Source: an uncultured Clostridia bacterium (GTDB lineage Bacteria; Bacillota; Clostridia; Peptostreptococcales; Anaerovoracaceae). From it: DNA of 64,000 nt. Below, one piece after another: positions 62,270 through 64,000 of this stretch; the stretch's first letter is position 1, and each line of letters starts with the position of its first letter. A program made the position numbers and the translations under genes. The stretch spans positions 82,918 to 146,917 of the forward strand of contig CALZYE010000003.1 in the NCBI GenBank assembly GCA_945830395.1, in the 5' to 3' direction. Below the pieces are notes generated by a model. It saw only the letters and a list, made by a program, of their open reading frames with translations. It had not been told where the DNA came from and did not search any database.

Positions 62270-62890
62270 TTATACTGTTTTCTTAGCAATCATCACTCCA
62301 ACCGGTGCAAGTCCTCCATACACCAATTTCATTTCGACTGCTGAAAATCCATAACTTTCAACAAAATCACAAAACTGTTTTTTATTCCATTCTCTATACA
62401 TCTTAAATCCGGCAATTGACATCAACGTTTTTATAAATTTTTTTGACTTCCCTTCCGTCCATAAAAAAGTTGGAGCAAATAAAACTCCATCTGGTTTCAA
62501 TACTCTATTTATTTCGAGCATTACTTTCTCCGGCGTTGGCATAATATGAAGTGCGTTAGCTATCACTACACAGTCAAATTTATGTTCTTCAAATGACAAC
62601 GAAGTTGCATCAGCCACATCAAACCTAAGTCCCCGGCAATTCCCACGCTTTCTTGCCTCCGAAATCATTCTCTCGGAAAAATCTGTTCCAAGCCAGCTTT
62701 TACTATATCGGGAAAGCTCAAATGACAGTTGACCTGAACCGCAAGCAAGTTCAAGCACATCCATATCATCGTTTAAGTATTTACGAATATTTTTACAAAT
62801 CTCTCCGTAAAACAACTTATCCTTTTCCATTAAAGGAGCATACAATTTTGCAACTCTATCCCAAAACTTCTTATTGCTCTCATTCTTCAT
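62270..62890 (-). CDS. Class I SAM-dependent methyltransferase (type 11)
   Basis: 206 residues. SAM motif I is VLELACGSGQLSFEL near residues 45-59, then GTDFSERMI, DVADATSLSFEEHKFD and VVIANALHIMPTPEKVMLEINRVLKPDG, a standard methyltransferase-11 core. Substrate unknown. AAAGGAT lies before the ATG. It is downstream of a truncated ABC ATPase, with a possible extended -10 promoter (TGTTATAAT, minus strand near 63017) between them. Confidence 0.88.
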   Translation of the reverse strand: MKNESNKKFWDRVAKLYAPLMEKDKLFYGEICKNIRKYLNDDMDVLELACGSGQLSFELSRYSKSWLGTDFSERMISEARKRGNCRGLRFDVADATSLSFEEHKFDCVVIANALHIMPTPEKVMLEINRVLKPDGVLFAPTFLWTEGKSKKFIKTLMSIAGFKMYREWNKKQFCDFVESYGFSAVEMKLVYGGLAPVGVMIAKKTV

Positions 62891-62920
62891 TCTGAATATC
62901 CTTTTAACATCTTACTCACA

Positions 62921-63121
62921 TTAGCTACCTTGGTTAGTACAATTTAAAGATTTTTTTGCAATCAATCCCATATTTCTCATTCTCTGACCGAAAGTCTTTT
63001 TTACAACACAATTATAACACATACAGGTGAAAATTTGCATTAGGTTAAATTCAAGGTTTATATTATCAAGTGCTATTTCTCCATCTTCCCACCAGTAAGA
63101 AACATTTTTAAGCAATATCAT
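62921..63121 (-). pseudogene. Truncated ABC transporter ATP-binding protein stub
   Basis: From an ATG at 63121, overlapping the upstream ABC stop as ATGA, the frame reads MILLKNVSYWWEDGEIALD then NINLEF: the first strand pair of an ABC ATPase (often seen in CbiO/EcfA-like proteins). At about residue 25 the family match ends, just before the Walker A region, and about 40 unrelated residues follow to a stop at 62921. The rest of the gene is gone. This looks like a deletion remnant coupled to the exporter upstream. Confidence 0.6.
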
Positions 63122-64000
63122 AGCTGCACCCCATACTGAGCTTTCCATAATTTTGTGTAGTAGCTATCTTTCTCAAGAAGTTCCCCATGCTTTCCTTTTT
63201 CAAGTAAATTTCCTTTTTGAAATACGAGAATTTGGTCAGCTTTTTGAATTGTTTTTAAATGATGAGCCACTACAAGTACAGTTCTATTCTTTGCAAGTTC
63301 TGTAATAGCATCCTGTATCAAAGATTCATTTACAGGATCAACATTACTTGTCATTTCATCAAGAATTAAAATCGGTGCATCTTTTAGAAAAGCTCTTGCA
63401 ATAGATATTCTTTGTCTTTGTCCACCTGATAAAATTCCTCCATTTTCGCCAATATCAGTTTCATAACCTTTCGGTAAACTCATAATGAAATTATGTATTC
63501 TTGCTTTCTTTGCAGCTTCTATCACTTCTTCTTTTGTCGCTCCTTTTTTACCTACTCTGATATTTTCTTCAACCGTGTTATCAAACAGCTCCACATTCTG
63601 CATAACAATGCTGATACGATCTAAAAGCTCATCATAAGGAATATCTCTAATATCCACACCGCCAAGTGTAATTTTGCCTTGCTGCACATCATAAAATCTT
63701 AGAAGCAAGTTGGTTATCGTCGTCTTGCCACTTCCTGACTCACCAACCAGTGCAGTCATTGTTTTTTCATCAATATCAAAACTTAAATTTTCCATTTTGA
63801 ACTCATCTTTTTCATAGGAAAAACCAATGTTCTCAAAAGCTATATCATTATCTTTCGGAACAATCCCATCCACTTTATCCGGTATTACATCTGCATATAA
63901 AATTCTTGAAAGTCTTTCGTAACTATCTATCGCCGAAACATAGTACATATAGTGTTGTTCCATAGAAGCGAACGGCTTATAAAACTCTTTTGAAATTACT
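63118..64000 (-). CDS. ABC exporter half-transporter, N-terminus beyond the window
   Basis: The minus frame is open from the window edge to a TGA at 63118; 293 residues are visible. They cover the end of the transmembrane domain (FYKPFASMEQHYMYYVSAID) and a complete ATPase domain with ALVGESGSGKTTITNLLLRF, IVMQNVELFDNTV, LSGGQRQRISIARAF, LILDEMTSNVDPVNE and VAHHLKTI. DEMTS replaces the common DEATS, while the catalytic Glu is kept. An internal Met at 63963 is not the real start. It is distinct from the TetR-linked pair and may be part of another exporter operon. Confidence 0.92.
   Translation of the reverse strand, partial: VISKEFYKPFASMEQHYMYYVSAIDSYERLSRILYADVIPDKVDGIVPKDNDIAFENIGFSYEKDEFKMENLSFDIDEKTMTALVGESGSGKTTITNLLLRFYDVQQGKITLGGVDIRDIPYDELLDRISIVMQNVELFDNTVEENIRVGKKGATKEEVIEAAKKARIHNFIMSLPKGYETDIGENGGILSGGQRQRISIARAFLKDAPILILDEMTSNVDPVNESLIQDAITELAKNRTVLVVAHHLKTIQKADQILVFQKGNLLEKGKHGELLEKDSYYTKLWKAQYGVQL

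Overview
The window looks like chromosomal DNA of a low-GC Gram-positive anaerobe of the Clostridia. The signs are IreB (UPF0297), an Obg/L27/L21 block, KtrAB-type potassium uptake, a GH25 lysozyme, acetate kinase, Gram-positive lipoproteins, and strong AGGAGG ribosome sites with TTGACA/TATAAT promoters. Assignment to an Eubacterium/Mogibacterium-like group is only an impression. Most genes lie on the minus strand in long, tightly packed operons.

1-8.5 kb is a purine operon, read right to left: purE-purM-purN-purO-AICAR transformylase-purD-purL. The last two steps to IMP are done by two separate proteins instead of bifunctional PurH, and a PurBox-like site precedes purE. 8.6-13.7 kb holds pgcA-alaS-ireB-ruvX. 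13.8-17.1 kb is de novo NAD synthesis: nadA faces nadBC across a 195-bp gap (141 bp if the longer nadA frame is used) with two good promoters and overlapping inverted repeats. KtrB/KtrA follow and converge on nifS-nifU across a bidirectional terminator.

21-27.3 kb carries DUF896, comEA, a radical-SAM pair (one fused to an HD domain), obgE, rpmA and rplU behind a probable L21 leader. L27 lacks the usual Firmicutes N-terminal extension and no prp protease gene lies next to it. L21 has an added HeH-like domain. 27.4-36.9 kb is asd-uppP-ftsK-rimO-pgsA-cinA, then recA with its own promoter and LexA box, then a frameshifted membrane protein. 37-45.4 kb is rpmB, an M20 protein, an Asp23-family gene, recG-rsmD-coaD, a coiled-coil gene, tmcAL, ackA and rpmF.

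45.5-57.5 kb is accessory and cell-envelope material: a GNAT, a degenerate M20-like lipoprotein, GH25, an intact M20 amidohydrolase, a 33-residue membrane peptide divergent from tRNA-Arg(CCG), an L,D-transpeptidase, a PLP aminotransferase with an ECF S-component, a DUF5301 lipoprotein, a YwaF-like protein and a membrane-anchored glycerophosphodiesterase. 57.6-64 kb holds a TetR-controlled heterodimeric ABC exporter, a methyltransferase, a truncated ABC ATPase stub and the C-terminal part of another ABC exporter that runs off the window.

I saw no CRISPR array, transposase, prophage or obvious large novel system. The most unusual items are two M20-peptidase relatives with altered catalytic residues within 4 kb, the HD-radical SAM fusion, the ribosomal L21/L27 variants, the micro-ORF/tRNA divergent promoter, and a promoter-operator-hairpin module near 52.1 kb that may make a short RNA.
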